From contig NZ_SJPG01000001.1 in assembly GCF_007859715.1 (NCBI RefSeq), forward strand, positions 248,001 through 312,000: a stretch of 64,000 nt of DNA, read 5' to 3'. Positions 41,230 to 50,549 of the stretch are shown one piece after another. Made by a program: the position numbers and the translations under genes. Numbering within the stretch: position 1 is the stretch's first letter; each line of letters opens with the position of its first letter. The DNA comes from Rubinisphaera italica. GTDB lineage: Bacteria; Planctomycetota; Planctomycetia; Planctomycetales; Planctomycetaceae. The notes beneath the pieces were generated by a model, which saw only the letters and a program-made list of their open reading frames with translations, ran no database searches and was not told where the DNA came from.

Positions 41230-42864
41230 ATGAATCGTTGGAAACTCTGCTTGACGATTGCAGCTGGAATTCTGTTGGGAGTTCATTCCAAAGAATTCCT
41301 GAATGCCGATGAGCGGCCGAATATTGTGATCATTTTGGTTGATGATATGGGTTTTTCGGATGTCGGCTGTTATGGCAGCGAGATTTCGACGCCGAATTTG
41401 GATCGGCTGGCTGAGAATGGATTGCGGTTTACTCAGTTTTATAATACGGGGCGATGTTGTCCGACTCGGGCGGCCTTGTTAACGGGACTGTATTCTCATC
41501 AGGCCGGCATTGGTCATATGAATCAGGATAAGGGGGACAAACGGCCGGGATATCGCGGGCATCTTCTGAAAAGGTGCGTCACAATTGGGGAAGTGCTTCG
41601 GCCGGCAGGATATTTAACGGCTGTCACGGGCAAGTGGCATGTGGGAGCTTCCGATCATAGCTGGTGGCCATTGCAACGAGGGTTTGATCGATTTTATGGA
41701 GTTCCTCAAGGGGGCGGATTTTATTTTGCTCCGACGAAGGGACGCGATCTTGTTGCCGGAAACGATATTCAGTTTTCCTTCGGTGACAAAATGCCCGAAG
41801 GGTTTTACACGACTGATGCGTTTGCTGAGCAAGGCAATGAATTCGTGAAAGAAGCGGTCAAGCAAGAGAAGCCGTTTTTCTGGTATCTGGCATTCAATGC
41901 ACCACACTGGCCTTTGCAGGCTGATCAGAAAGATATTGAGAAATATAAAGGGAAGTATCTCGAAGGCTGGGAAGCGACACGGAAGGCTCGTCATCAAAAA
42001 CAGATTGAATTGGGTCTAATTGATGAGGCGTGGGATTTGACGCCGCAGGATCCTGAGGGGGTGAAGTGGTCTCAGCTGGATCAGTCGAGCCAGGAGAAAC
42101 AGGATCTGGGAATGGCCTGTTATGCGGCTGTGATGGAGCGAATGGATCATGCAGTCGGAAAGGTTGTCGCATCCCTTGAAGAACAGGGAGTTCTCGACAA
42201 CACGCTGATACTATTCCTCTCTGACAATGGAGGATGTGCCGAGGGAGGCGATCTCGTCAAGAATTCAGGAACTCCGGAAGCCGCCTGGGGTTCTGCTGAT
42301 TCTTTCATTCGCTACGGCAAAGCCTGGTCGAATGTTTCGAACACGCCGTTCCGCAAGCATAAGCATTGGAACCATGAAGGGGGAATTGCGAGTCCGCTGA
42401 TTGCTCATTGGCCGAAGGGGATTCCTCAACATCGTGAGGGGACATTCTGTCGGCAACCTGCACATGTGATTGATCTGATGGCAACTTGTGCTGATCTTGG
42501 TCAGGCGAAGTATCCAAAAAACTTCTACGGCAATGAGATTGTGCCATTAGCGGGTAAGAGTCTGAAGCCACTATTGTCAGGCAGAGAGCAGCGGATTCAC
42601 GAAGTCATTTTCTGGGAGCATGAGGGAAATCGGGCAGTTCGTAAAGGAGACTGGAAACTGGTCGCGAATGGACCGAAAGGAAAGTGGGAACTGTATGACA
42701 TGCAAAATGATCGGACAGAAATGCACAATTTAGCCGGCGAAAAACCTGCGAAGGTCAAAGAGTTGATTAGTGACTGGGAAGAATGGGCCAAAGAAAGTTA
42801 TGTGTTGCCGTGGATCTGGAAGCCAGGGTATATGAAAGCCAGGGCTGAGCATGTGAGTCAGTAA
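41230..42864 (+). CDS. Secreted arylsulfatase
   Basis: The product has 544 residues from the ATG at 41230, chosen because of TGGAGG eight bases upstream; the frame opens at 41185. It has a signal peptide to about residue 26. Metal aspartates are in ILVDDMGFSDVGCYG; the formylglycine motif is C76-x-P-T-R followed by AALLTG; and GKWHVG and FLSDNGGCAEGG follow. Its size and the order of motifs fit arylsulfatase A. It differs clearly from the sulfatase at 11111-12544 and probably takes another sulfated substrate. Confidence 0.94.
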   Translation: MNRWKLCLTIAAGILLGVHSKEFLNADERPNIVIILVDDMGFSDVGCYGSEISTPNLDRLAENGLRFTQFYNTGRCCPTRAALLTGLYSHQAGIGHMNQDKGDKRPGYRGHLLKRCVTIGEVLRPAGYLTAVTGKWHVGASDHSWWPLQRGFDRFYGVPQGGGFYFAPTKGRDLVAGNDIQFSFGDKMPEGFYTTDAFAEQGNEFVKEAVKQEKPFFWYLAFNAPHWPLQADQKDIEKYKGKYLEGWEATRKARHQKQIELGLIDEAWDLTPQDPEGVKWSQLDQSSQEKQDLGMACYAAVMERMDHAVGKVVASLEEQGVLDNTLILFLSDNGGCAEGGDLVKNSGTPEAAWGSADSFIRYGKAWSNVSNTPFRKHKHWNHEGGIASPLIAHWPKGIPQHREGTFCRQPAHVIDLMATCADLGQAKYPKNFYGNEIVPLAGKSLKPLLSGREQRIHEVIFWEHEGNRAVRKGDWKLVANGPKGKWELYDMQNDRTEMHNLAGEKPAKVKELISDWEEWAKESYVLPWIWKPGYMKARAEHVSQ

Positions 42865-42871
42865 CATTAAT

Positions 42872-43234
42872 TCAATCGACGAATTCGTCAGCGGGATCGA
42901 ATTTCGGAAAGACGATGTTCAGAATTTTCATTTCTCCGATCGCTCGGTGACGGACGCCGGGGGGGATCATGATGCACATGCCGGGTTTGAGGGGCGTGAG
43001 TTGGCCATCGAGTTCCATCAGGGCATCGTCTTTGCATTCGAGAATGTAATAGGTCTCTGTCAGCGTTTTGTGATAATGCGTTTCTGCATCAGTTGAGATT
43101 TCTGTCAGATGGATTGTGCCGGGAAATTCTGCAACATCGGCAAAGGCACGGCGAGCAGTGCCGCAGGGGCAGGGAACTCCGGGCAGGCTGGCCAGATCGA
43201 CAATGTGAGGCTGATTTGATTCTGAAGTGGACAG
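42872..43234 (-). CDS. Cupin-domain protein
   Basis: The domain begins around HIVDLASLPGV and carries a cupin metal site: H-Y-H in ETHYHKTLTETYYILE with E, then PPGVRHRAIG with H. The product would have 120 residues. No ATG, GTG or TTG lies in frame between the upstream gene's stop and the conserved region; a CTG at 43234 sits five bases after that stop and eight bases after AGGA, so I propose it as the start. The only ordinary alternative is a TTG at 43342 deep inside the upstream gene. The function is unknown, perhaps sugar or small-acid binding. Confidence 0.75.
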   Translation of the reverse strand: MSTSESNQPHIVDLASLPGVPCPCGTARRAFADVAEFPGTIHLTEISTDAETHYHKTLTETYYILECKDDALMELDGQLTPLKPGMCIMIPPGVRHRAIGEMKILNIVFPKFDPADEFVD

Positions 43235-43238
43235 TGGA

Positions 43239-44018
43239 CTATTCCTGAGGCGAGGGTTTTTTGCCGCAGTAAGGGCATTCCTGAGTGTAAATGATGCGGA
43301 AACACTTGCGGCACTCTCTAGGACCGTAAATGACTGGTTCAAACTGCATTCGCTGATAGATCAGATAGATAAATACGAGCACGACGAAACCAGCAATCAG
43401 ATAGCCGCTGGAACTCCAGGAGAGAATCATCTGAGCGACAATCGCGATGCAGCAGACAATATAAACTCCGACCGTCCACCATTTGTTGCGGACATTCTGT
43501 TTGGTGATTTGTTCCTCATTGATTTTGTCGGAAAATTCGCGACCGAGGAGTTCCTGTTTTGTATCGTAGATTTTGCGGGCGTCCTCATCGCAGCCGATTG
43601 CACTGAGTAAGCGTTCGATGCTGTCGAGCACGCGGTAACTGTCGTCAAAATTCAACTGGCGTTGATGGGCCCAGCGATTTCGGAACTCTCGAAGTTCGCT
43701 AACGAGCGAGCGTTCGTAATGCCCGAGATGTTGACGAAAAACGGCGTTCCACTGATCCCACATAACCGTCAGAGCCGAATGTGCATCCCAGGTGAAATCG
43801 TCCGACTTGCCTCCGGGCGATTCTTCACGAGGTCTGCGGAAACTCGAACGCGCGTTTCGCTTCCATTGGTCGCCGAATGTTGCTCGGAGCTGACTTTCGA
43901 CATATGGTCCGAGGGCGTTGGTCAGAACATCAAGTGCATCTCGAACGTAATCGCGCTGGAGTTCTGTCTGTGATTCGGCTGCCTGATTGTTTGGTGGAGA
44001 GTCCGACACTGTCATCAC
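43239..44018 (-). CDS. HEPN-domain membrane protein with C-terminal zinc ribbon
   Basis: The product has 259 residues. The region about 20-140 matches the Swt1-type HEPN fold, with ALTVMWDQWNAVFRQHL and the motif R113-NRWA-H118 (R-x4-H), which in HEPN nucleases forms the RNase site. Two membrane helices follow (about 177-195 and 203-222), and then a zinc ribbon with C236, C239, C248 and C251. I know of HEPN domains in RNases, toxins and defence proteins, but this membrane plus zinc ribbon combination is not one I recognise. It is translationally close to the cupin gene. Confidence 0.8.
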   Translation of the reverse strand: MMTVSDSPPNNQAAESQTELQRDYVRDALDVLTNALGPYVESQLRATFGDQWKRNARSSFRRPREESPGGKSDDFTWDAHSALTVMWDQWNAVFRQHLGHYERSLVSELREFRNRWAHQRQLNFDDSYRVLDSIERLLSAIGCDEDARKIYDTKQELLGREFSDKINEEQITKQNVRNKWWTVGVYIVCCIAIVAQMILSWSSSGYLIAGFVVLVFIYLIYQRMQFEPVIYGPRECRKCFRIIYTQECPYCGKKPSPQE

Positions 44019-44053
44019 TTATTTCAATTAAGTCGCAGGCGTTCAGCCCCACG

Positions 44054-45073
44054 TTATTTGTTATTGGCAAGTTTCAATTGTTGTTGAGTCAGACTGAAAT
44101 CGACAATCACAGGACGATGGTCGGAAATTGAACACCACGATTGCAGGCAGTGATGAAAACAGACTCCTGAGTTTGACCAGACCTGATCCAACGTCAACAG
44201 TGGAAATGGCCAGGGCCATGTTGGTTCGAAACCCGTTCCGACTGCATCGTAAGCGTTGCAGAGTCGGGCATCAAGAGGCTGGAACAAGGGAGAGTCTCGT
44301 GGGGTATTAAAATCTCCTGCGACGAGGAGCGGGCCATCGGATGATTCATCGACTAATTCCGTCAGTCGTGCGATTGGTTCTCGACGCGACAACGTCGGAC
44401 GTCCGTGGATATCGACGAATAATAAATCGAATTTACCTGCAGTCGTTGCGACTTCGACCTGACGATACTGCCCTTGAGGTCTGAGGGCTCCAACCTGCAC
44501 CTGACCGGCTGTTCCACGCAGTAACAGCACCATTTCTGACCCAAGGAGTGTGACCTCGTGATCAGGAAAATTTTCCTGCCAGAAACGGCGCATCTTTTCT
44601 GAAGGCGGCCCCGCTTCAATCAGCATGTAGATATCGGCATAGTGAGACTGCATCTCGTCTACGACATTGTCAAACCCGTTTCGTCCATGACAAACATTCC
44701 ATAACATCAGCCTCTGTTGAAGGGGTTCCTCGATCGAATTTATTGCCTGATTCTGAATGGGATAAGAGCCTGCGCTTTGGGCAATCACCATTGCCAACAG
44801 ACACCAGCCCGCGCTGGCTTTGGAGTGACTCAGGAAAAAAGCGGTGATCGCCAGAAATAATGCCAGCAAGAACAACAAAGGCATGGGGGTGGCGTAATGA
44901 TAAGCCGTCAGCTGATTGAACGAGGTCAGGTCGCGAACAGTCAATCGGAGCAGAACGGCAATGACCCAGGCTGAAGCGAGGATTATATAGGAGGCGACAA
45001 TCAAACCACGAGGGCGGATTCCCACATCGGTTGAAGCTCGCGATATCGGCGACAATATAGAACGGAATTTCAT
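44054..45073 (-). CDS. Membrane-anchored endonuclease/exonuclease/phosphatase-family protein
   Basis: The product has 339 residues. Three hydrophobic helices fill the first ~110 residues, followed by an EEP catalytic domain on the outer face. EEP motifs are present: MLWNVCHGRNGF (N), LIEAGPPS (E), VDIHGRP, LLVAGDFNTPRDSPLF (D-x-N) and SDHRPVIVDF (D-H). The domain hydrolyses phosphodiester bonds in nucleic acids or phospho-lipids; the family member cannot be fixed. It lies 35 bases upstream of the HEPN gene in the same direction. Confidence 0.88.
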   Translation of the reverse strand: MKFRSILSPISRASTDVGIRPRGLIVASYIILASAWVIAVLLRLTVRDLTSFNQLTAYHYATPMPLLFLLALFLAITAFFLSHSKASAGWCLLAMVIAQSAGSYPIQNQAINSIEEPLQQRLMLWNVCHGRNGFDNVVDEMQSHYADIYMLIEAGPPSEKMRRFWQENFPDHEVTLLGSEMVLLLRGTAGQVQVGALRPQGQYRQVEVATTAGKFDLLFVDIHGRPTLSRREPIARLTELVDESSDGPLLVAGDFNTPRDSPLFQPLDARLCNAYDAVGTGFEPTWPWPFPLLTLDQVWSNSGVCFHHCLQSWCSISDHRPVIVDFSLTQQQLKLANNK

Positions 45074-45355
45074 GGTACCGGTGACGTCTTAGAGTCAGAG
45101 AATGTTCTTGTTCGATGCCTGCCTTGTCCGGGCAAAATCGAAATTCCCTGAATGCTACGTTTCGTATCGTAGTCGACGTCCGTTGTCGCTGCGTGAATTT
45201 ATTACAGCTTATCTGAAAATAGAAATAGCGGAAGGCCGGATTTTCAGCGGCTTTCATATCGCATTCTATTGATCGTATCGTCCCAGGGACTCAGAAACTG
45301 AAACAAAAATCCCGAAATGGCACAATTGAGTGCATTTATTCAAATTGATATAGGA
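45074..45355. other. Intergenic region without a supported gene
   Basis: This is the upstream region of the EEP gene on the minus strand. A 195-residue open frame on the minus strand (45257-44670) shadows the EEP gene in another frame. I see no clear promoter or other feature before the inverted repeat at 45356. Confidence 0.35.
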
Positions 45356-45426
45356 GTGCCACTGGCTCTACCAGTGCATTACTACATCGGTGATTGTTTT
45401 GACCTGCACTGGCGAAGCCAGTGGCA
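45356..45426. repeat. Inverted repeat, gtgccactggct family
   Basis: The arms 45356-45378 and 45405-45426 are reverse complements apart from a few central bases, and each arm carries its own smaller palindrome (ccactggc...ccagtg). It lies downstream of the DUF1501 gene on the minus strand and upstream of the EEP gene, and is similar in design to the repeat at 28970. Confidence 0.85.
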
Positions 45427-45467
45427 AATAATCCGAAATCAATAGAGATGACAGATGACACAATTGA

Positions 45468-46883
45468 TTAAGCCAGAACATCCTGAACGACCTGTCCATG
45501 TACGTCTGTTAATCGGAAGTCGCGGCCTGAATAACGATAAGTCAGTTTTTCGTGATTGAAGCCGAGCAGGTGCAGTATCGTTGCCTGCAGGTCGTGGACG
45601 TGAACCGGATTTTCGACCGCTTTGAAACCGAATTCATCGGTTGCACCATACTTGAATCCGCCTTTAACACCGCCTCCCGCCATCCAGGCGGTGAATCCGT
45701 AATGGTTATGGTCACGTCCGTTGACCTTTCCTGCGTTAGAACCGGGTGTTGGCAATTCGACAACAGGTGTTCGTCCGAATTCACCACTGCAGACAATCAA
45801 TGTGTCATCCAGTAATCCTCGTTGCTTGAGATCCTTAATTAAAGCGGCAATCGGTTGATCGCACTGCTTGGCAAGTCGAGCATGATTCTTTTCGAGATCG
45901 TCATGGTTATCCCAAGGTTGTCCCTGTCCATGCCATAATTGCACAAATCGAACACCACGTTCAACCAGCCGTCGAGCCATCAGGCATTGACGGGCATGAG
46001 CTCCCTCGCCGTACATTTCCTGAATATGTTTGGGTTCTCGAGTCACATCAAATGCATCGGTCGCTTCCATCTGCATGCGATAGGCCAACTCGAAGGACTG
46101 AATCCGCGATTCCAGTTGAGTATCACTGGAGCGAGCGGCAAAGTGATGTTGATTCAATTTCTGAATCAAATTGAGTTGTTCCCGCTGACGCTCGTAAGGC
46201 AACTGATTGTTCTGAATATTGGCAATCAGATCTTCTACTTTCTGCTTGTTTGTATCCAGGTGTGTTCCCTGAAAGACTCCCGGCAGAAACGCAGATCGCC
46301 AGTTGGCGGATTCTTTAATCGGATACCCCCCCGGACACATCACAACAAAACCTGGCAGGTTCTGGTTCTCGGTTCCCATCCCGTAAGTCACCCAGGAACC
46401 CATGCAGGGACGAATCAAATTCGATTCTCCGCAGTTCATCAGCATAAGGGATGGTTCGTGATTTGGAACATTGGCGTGCATCGAATGGATAAACGTCATG
46501 TCGTCGACGCATTCACCCAAATGTGGGAAAATCTCACTGACTTCGATGCCGGATTGTCCATGTTTTTTGAACTTGAAAGGCGAAGCCATCACCCCGCCCG
46601 TTTTACGCTCGGTGCGGAGGTTCCCCCCTTCAATCGATTTACCTGCCCATTTTTCCAGAGCCGGTTTCGGATCGAACGTATCGACCTGAGAGGCTCCTCC
46701 ATTCAGGAAAATATGTATGACGTGCTTGGCTTTTCCTGCAAAATGAGGCTGCTTGGGCAACATCGGATTTTTAATATCCGCTGCTCGGGCTTCATCTGCC
46801 AGCAAGGTCGCACAGGAAAGAGCCCCAAAGCCCATCCCGCAACGTCGCAGCATTTCGCGTCGTGAATAGATGGTTTCGTACAT
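45468..46883 (-). CDS. DUF1501 protein, Tat-exported
   Basis: The product has 471 residues. The Tat leader reads SRREMLRRCGMGFGALSCATLLA, with R8-R9. HVIHIFLNGGASQVDTFDPKP, CSGEFGRTPVVE and GRDHNHYGFTAWMAGGGVKGG are characteristic of the family. It follows the large PSCyt gene by about 100 bases on the minus strand and is its usual partner. It is clearly paralogous to 20187-21656 but diverged, suggesting separate old copies rather than a recent duplication. Confidence 0.92.
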   Translation of the reverse strand: MYETIYSRREMLRRCGMGFGALSCATLLADEARAADIKNPMLPKQPHFAGKAKHVIHIFLNGGASQVDTFDPKPALEKWAGKSIEGGNLRTERKTGGVMASPFKFKKHGQSGIEVSEIFPHLGECVDDMTFIHSMHANVPNHEPSLMLMNCGESNLIRPCMGSWVTYGMGTENQNLPGFVVMCPGGYPIKESANWRSAFLPGVFQGTHLDTNKQKVEDLIANIQNNQLPYERQREQLNLIQKLNQHHFAARSSDTQLESRIQSFELAYRMQMEATDAFDVTREPKHIQEMYGEGAHARQCLMARRLVERGVRFVQLWHGQGQPWDNHDDLEKNHARLAKQCDQPIAALIKDLKQRGLLDDTLIVCSGEFGRTPVVELPTPGSNAGKVNGRDHNHYGFTAWMAGGGVKGGFKYGATDEFGFKAVENPVHVHDLQATILHLLGFNHEKLTYRYSGRDFRLTDVHGQVVQDVLA

Positions 46884-46930
46884 GACAGTTTTCTTTATAT
46901 TGAGAGATTGAATTATTTAGAGTCGATTGT

Positions 46931-46962
46931 TCTGGGGGCTTCGCTACGACCCCAGCCACCCG
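46931..46962. repeat. Half element matching the prfA-prmC palindrome
   Basis: The stretch ctgggggct...cgaccccagccaccc matches the right half of the inverted repeat at 30892-30970. It lies between the DUF1501 and PSCyt genes. The left half is absent, so this is a solo arm. Confidence 0.6.
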
Positions 46963-46988
46963 GTTGACTGACTTCTGTAGGTCATCAC

Positions 46989-49757
46989 TTAATCAACAAA
47001 CAAAAATTCGTTGGTCAGAATCAACGCCTGGGCCAGTTCTTTTTGACCGGCTTTCTGATCCTTGTGAGTCTTCAGATAGTCCACGCACCAGTTCAACTCC
47101 TCTCCGCTCGGCTCGCGCTGTAAAACTCGATGATAAAGTGCGGTCGTGAAAGCGTTTTCCGAATTGTCTGAAGCCAATTCCTTTTGAACGTCCTCAGACA
47201 AACGTTGACACAAATCCTGCACAAACGGGGAATTCATTAAATACAACGGCTGCTGCGGAACAACCGTTTCTGTACGTGCAGAGACCGAAACACTTGGCCC
47301 GGCGACATCGAAATTCTGCAGCAGTTGGGAAACATTATTGCGATCGATGTATCCATAAATCGCACGGCGGAAGGTCGGCTTGTCTCCTTCGAGTTGTTCG
47401 GAGCGACCTTTCAGGCTTTTATCGAGTACACCGACTGTTAAGAGGATGGAATCTCGCATCGACTCGAACGGCAACCGTTTCCGATTCATCCGCCAGACCA
47501 AAATGTTTTCCAGATCATTCTGTTTGCCAGCGGCATTGGCCTGACTGGTTTGTCGATATGTTTCCGAACTGACAATCTCTTTGATCAACCATTTGACCGA
47601 CCAGTTATTTTCCATAAATCGATATGATAAATCATCCAGCAGTTCGGGATGTGACGGAGGAGCGGTTCGTAATCCGAAATCGCTCGTTTCCTGAACCAAA
47701 GGCTGACCGATCAATTGCATCCAGATACGATTCACAAATACCCGAGCCGTCAAAGGATTTTTCTTCGAGGAAATATCCTGAGCCAGCTTGAGCCGTCCAC
47801 TTGATTCGTTACTGAACGGTTCACTGTCGACTGAGCTGAGAACTTTGAGGAAGCGGCGTGGAATCTGATCTCCCCGCATTCCTGGATTTCCCCGTTTGAA
47901 AATATACGGTGTGATCGGCTTGTCTTTATCATTCAGAACCATCGCTCGCGGCGGTGAACCTGGCGAAGTCACCATGTGAGCATCGATTTTCTTTTCCAGT
48001 GCCCGATGTTTATTTCGTTCATCCCGGTGAAACAATGCCACCGCTTCCGTTCCATCGATATCGACAGGGAATCCGGTTGCTGTCAAATGTTCGCGAATCT
48101 GCCTCCAGTTTTCCCGCTGATCTTCCGGAAGTTCTGCTTCGGGCTTGTAAGCTGTTGTGATGAGTTCCGAATACAGTTTGACATAATCGTACATGTGCAC
48201 GGGACGATTATTGATCAACCTTACTTTTACCAGCGGATTCGGTTCGTACTTACCTTGTTCCATTTGCTGAAGAACATTGCCCAAACGGATTTCAGCATCC
48301 TTGTCGAAGTCTTCCGGCTTGAGATTGATCACCCGTCTCCAAGCTCCAAACACAGGATCATTCACATCTCGCTGACGCAGGTAAGCCAGGAATTGGTCGC
48401 TGAGTCGCCTGCGAATTTCGTACTTCTCTTTCAATTCATACCGACCTGTCTGATGCTTCAGTTTATCAGCAACTTCCAGAAGATAGTTTTCGATATGAGA
48501 CTTCGCTTCGCTGGAAATTTCCCCAGCCAACTTATTCTCATAATCGTGAAGATTCTGCTCCAGTTTGGCCAGTTCTTCCTTGTACTTTTTAAAGGCGGCT
48601 TCATCGGGTGGATCGCCGATTTGAGGTAACCGTTCCGGTTCTTCACAGCTGGCAAATACACCGTAAAGCGAATAATAATCAGCCTGTTCGAGCGGATCGA
48701 ATTTATGATCATGACAGCGGGCACAGGCAACCGTCAGGCCCATCAAGCCTCGAACGGTCACATCGATACGGTCATCATAAATTTCCTGCGACTTATTCAG
48801 GAAACGGTTGCCAACTGTCAAAAATCCGAGAGCCGCCAACGATTCCTCGCTACGACGCTCCGGCATCAGATCAGCCGCGAGTTGTTCAATAATAAACTGG
48901 TCGTAAGGGAGATCGATGTTCAGAGCATCAATCACATAATCGCGATAGGTGTAGGCAAATGGATAACGTCGCTCTTCGGTAAAGACATATCCTTTCGTAT
49001 CGGCATACCGCGCCAGATCGAGCCAGTGTCGAGCCCATTTCTGTCCGAAGTCCTTCGAGGCCAGATATCGATCAATCGCCTGACTCCAGGCGGCATCACT
49101 CGAATTGGTTTCAAACTGCTTAACCTCTTCGTACGAGGGAGGCAAACCGGTCAGATCAAACGCGAGCCGACGGAGTTGCTGACGAGCTTCAGCTCGCGGA
49201 GATTGCTCCAGACCAGCCTCTTCGACTTTTTGACCAATAAAGCGATCGATCGGATTAGCAACGCGAATTTTCTCGCTGACACCTGGCAACTTTACTGGTA
49301 TGATCGGCTGAAAGGCCCAATGCGTTCTTGCACGCTCAAAATAATCGAGTTCTGAAACCTGCGGTGAAGATTCCGGCCAGCGGGCACCCTGCGAAACCCA
49401 TTGAGTGAGGCTGGCAATTTGCTCGTCTGACATTTTTCCTTCAGGCGGCATCTGAGAATCGTCTTCAGAATAGCGAATCACTTGAATGATACGGCTCTCG
49501 TCAGGATTTCCTGCTTCAATGGCAGGTCCACTTTCGCCACCTTTAAGAATGGCAGCATGGCTATCGAGACGCAAATCTGCCCATTGCTTCTTCGTGCCGT
49601 GGCATTCATAACAATGCTCGACCAGAATTGGACGAACCTTATTCTCAAAGAAATCCGCCTGTTCTTTTGTGATTGTTTCAGCTGCAAAACCGGTCGATGC
49701 ATTCGTAACCAGAAGCGCAAAGCACACGAACAGAATTTTGCGGACGCAATTCATCAT
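46989..49757 (-). CDS. Planctomycete cytochrome protein (PSCyt1-DUF1549-DUF1553)
   Basis: The product has 922 residues from the ATG at 49757 (the frame opens at 49820, but the later start gives a clean signal peptide ending near GFAAE). PSCyt1 has heme motif C49-YECH53; DUF1549 (about 160-380) includes CARCHDHKFDPLEQ with a second CxxCH; a helical, charged linker (about 380-600) replaces the beta insertion of the other copy; DUF1553 (about 640-900) includes NPLTARVFVNRIWMQLIGQPLVQ. It is exported and acts with the DUF1501 protein encoded downstream. Confidence 0.92.
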   Translation of the reverse strand: MMNCVRKILFVCFALLVTNASTGFAAETITKEQADFFENKVRPILVEHCYECHGTKKQWADLRLDSHAAILKGGESGPAIEAGNPDESRIIQVIRYSEDDSQMPPEGKMSDEQIASLTQWVSQGARWPESSPQVSELDYFERARTHWAFQPIIPVKLPGVSEKIRVANPIDRFIGQKVEEAGLEQSPRAEARQQLRRLAFDLTGLPPSYEEVKQFETNSSDAAWSQAIDRYLASKDFGQKWARHWLDLARYADTKGYVFTEERRYPFAYTYRDYVIDALNIDLPYDQFIIEQLAADLMPERRSEESLAALGFLTVGNRFLNKSQEIYDDRIDVTVRGLMGLTVACARCHDHKFDPLEQADYYSLYGVFASCEEPERLPQIGDPPDEAAFKKYKEELAKLEQNLHDYENKLAGEISSEAKSHIENYLLEVADKLKHQTGRYELKEKYEIRRRLSDQFLAYLRQRDVNDPVFGAWRRVINLKPEDFDKDAEIRLGNVLQQMEQGKYEPNPLVKVRLINNRPVHMYDYVKLYSELITTAYKPEAELPEDQRENWRQIREHLTATGFPVDIDGTEAVALFHRDERNKHRALEKKIDAHMVTSPGSPPRAMVLNDKDKPITPYIFKRGNPGMRGDQIPRRFLKVLSSVDSEPFSNESSGRLKLAQDISSKKNPLTARVFVNRIWMQLIGQPLVQETSDFGLRTAPPSHPELLDDLSYRFMENNWSVKWLIKEIVSSETYRQTSQANAAGKQNDLENILVWRMNRKRLPFESMRDSILLTVGVLDKSLKGRSEQLEGDKPTFRRAIYGYIDRNNVSQLLQNFDVAGPSVSVSARTETVVPQQPLYLMNSPFVQDLCQRLSEDVQKELASDNSENAFTTALYHRVLQREPSGEELNWCVDYLKTHKDQKAGQKELAQALILTNEFLFVD

Positions 49758-49895
49758 ATTATTATCCGGGTGGGGTTGGATCAGGAGGGAGTTCAACCAG
49801 ATTAACTTTCTTAACATCATGGCCTACTTATTTATTATATCGTCTTTGAAGTGTCATTCAAAAGCAATTTGATAAAATATCTCGGTAAACATGCC

Positions 49896-50059
49896 TCATT
49901 CAATGTAATCCAACGGTTCTACCGGTGAGAATTGACCAGTCTCTGCCATTTCCTGCAGAAACAGACGAGCCTGATGATAAAGGCCAGTGGTTTTCAAATC
50001 CTGCGCAAGCCATACAACGATGAATCGTTAGTCGCACAAAGTTCTCTGAGAATATTCAT
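49896..50059 (-). pseudogene. Possible gene remnant with frameshift
   Basis: On the minus strand, an ATG at 50059 opens a short frame (MNILRELCATNDSSLYGLRRI) that stops. A second frame then runs to a stop at 49896 with a plausible protein end (WLAQDLKTTGLYHQARLFL, then MAETGQFSPVEPLDYIE). The two halves overlap in different frames, as after a frameshift. The family is not recognised. Confidence 0.3.
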
Positions 50060-50335
50060 GAGACTCCTCCAATAATAACCCTGAGTCTTCTGTACTCACT
50101 GTGTCAATAATATCTGGAAACTCATCCCCCAAGTCTGGAATGATCTCCCGGCTGGAGCTTTGCAAAACACCACACTAGTTAAGAACTTTATGAGAGTTTG
50201 CAAAAATCTTGACGGTCTCGGATTGACGAATGATTCTCGTTTGTCAGGATATGAATTCACAAATCCGACTGCTGATTTGAACTTCATCGACCCGCTCGCG
50301 GTCAAAATCAGCATGTAGCCCCATGAGGAGATACG
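50060..50335. other. Region upstream of the small gene at 50336
   Basis: No gene is supported; a 72-residue minus-strand open frame here has no start signal. A candidate ribosome binding site (GAGGAG) lies just before the ATG at 50336. Confidence 0.35.
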
Positions 50336-50524
50336 ATGAAAATTGCCGATTTCTACAACGAAGTTTCCCGACTTACAGACACCTCCAAAACTCAGATTAA
50401 CGCCGCAGAAACCAAACGAGTTCTCGCAGTCGCTTTCGATGTGCTTTGCAAAATGGATGCCGATGACTTTGCGGATACGATGAGCAAAGGGATGGCATTG
50501 GCTAAAAAGCGAGCCTCCAAGTAG
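50336..50524 (+). CDS. Small cytoplasmic protein of unknown function
   Basis: The product has 62 residues. It has a clear GAGGAG ribosome binding site upstream and a strong terminator downstream, so it is a real single-gene unit. It is mostly helical (ADFYNEVSRLTD, NAAETKRVLAVAFDVLCKM), with a basic C-terminus (MALAKKRASK). The pattern resembles a short HU-like N-terminal segment (TKTQINAAETKRVL...), but it is too short and lacks the DNA-binding arm. I give no function. Confidence 0.7.
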   Translation: MKIADFYNEVSRLTDTSKTQINAAETKRVLAVAFDVLCKMDADDFADTMSKGMALAKKRASK

Positions 50525-50549
50525 TTCGAGTTAAGCCTGACAATCCAGG

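Noticed and set aside
45356..45426. Idea that the palindromes are riboswitches or attenuators
   Set aside because: They lie mostly after stop codons or between convergent genes and have no conserved aptamer-like core, so a repeat/terminator explanation is simpler.
45939..46865. 308-residue plus-strand open frame
   Set aside because: It lies fully antisense to the DUF1501 gene, whose motifs are unambiguous; the antisense frame has no signature and is a codon-bias shadow.
47976..48629. 217-residue plus-strand open frame
   Set aside because: Antisense to the PSCyt/DUF1553 gene with no recognisable motif; a shadow frame.
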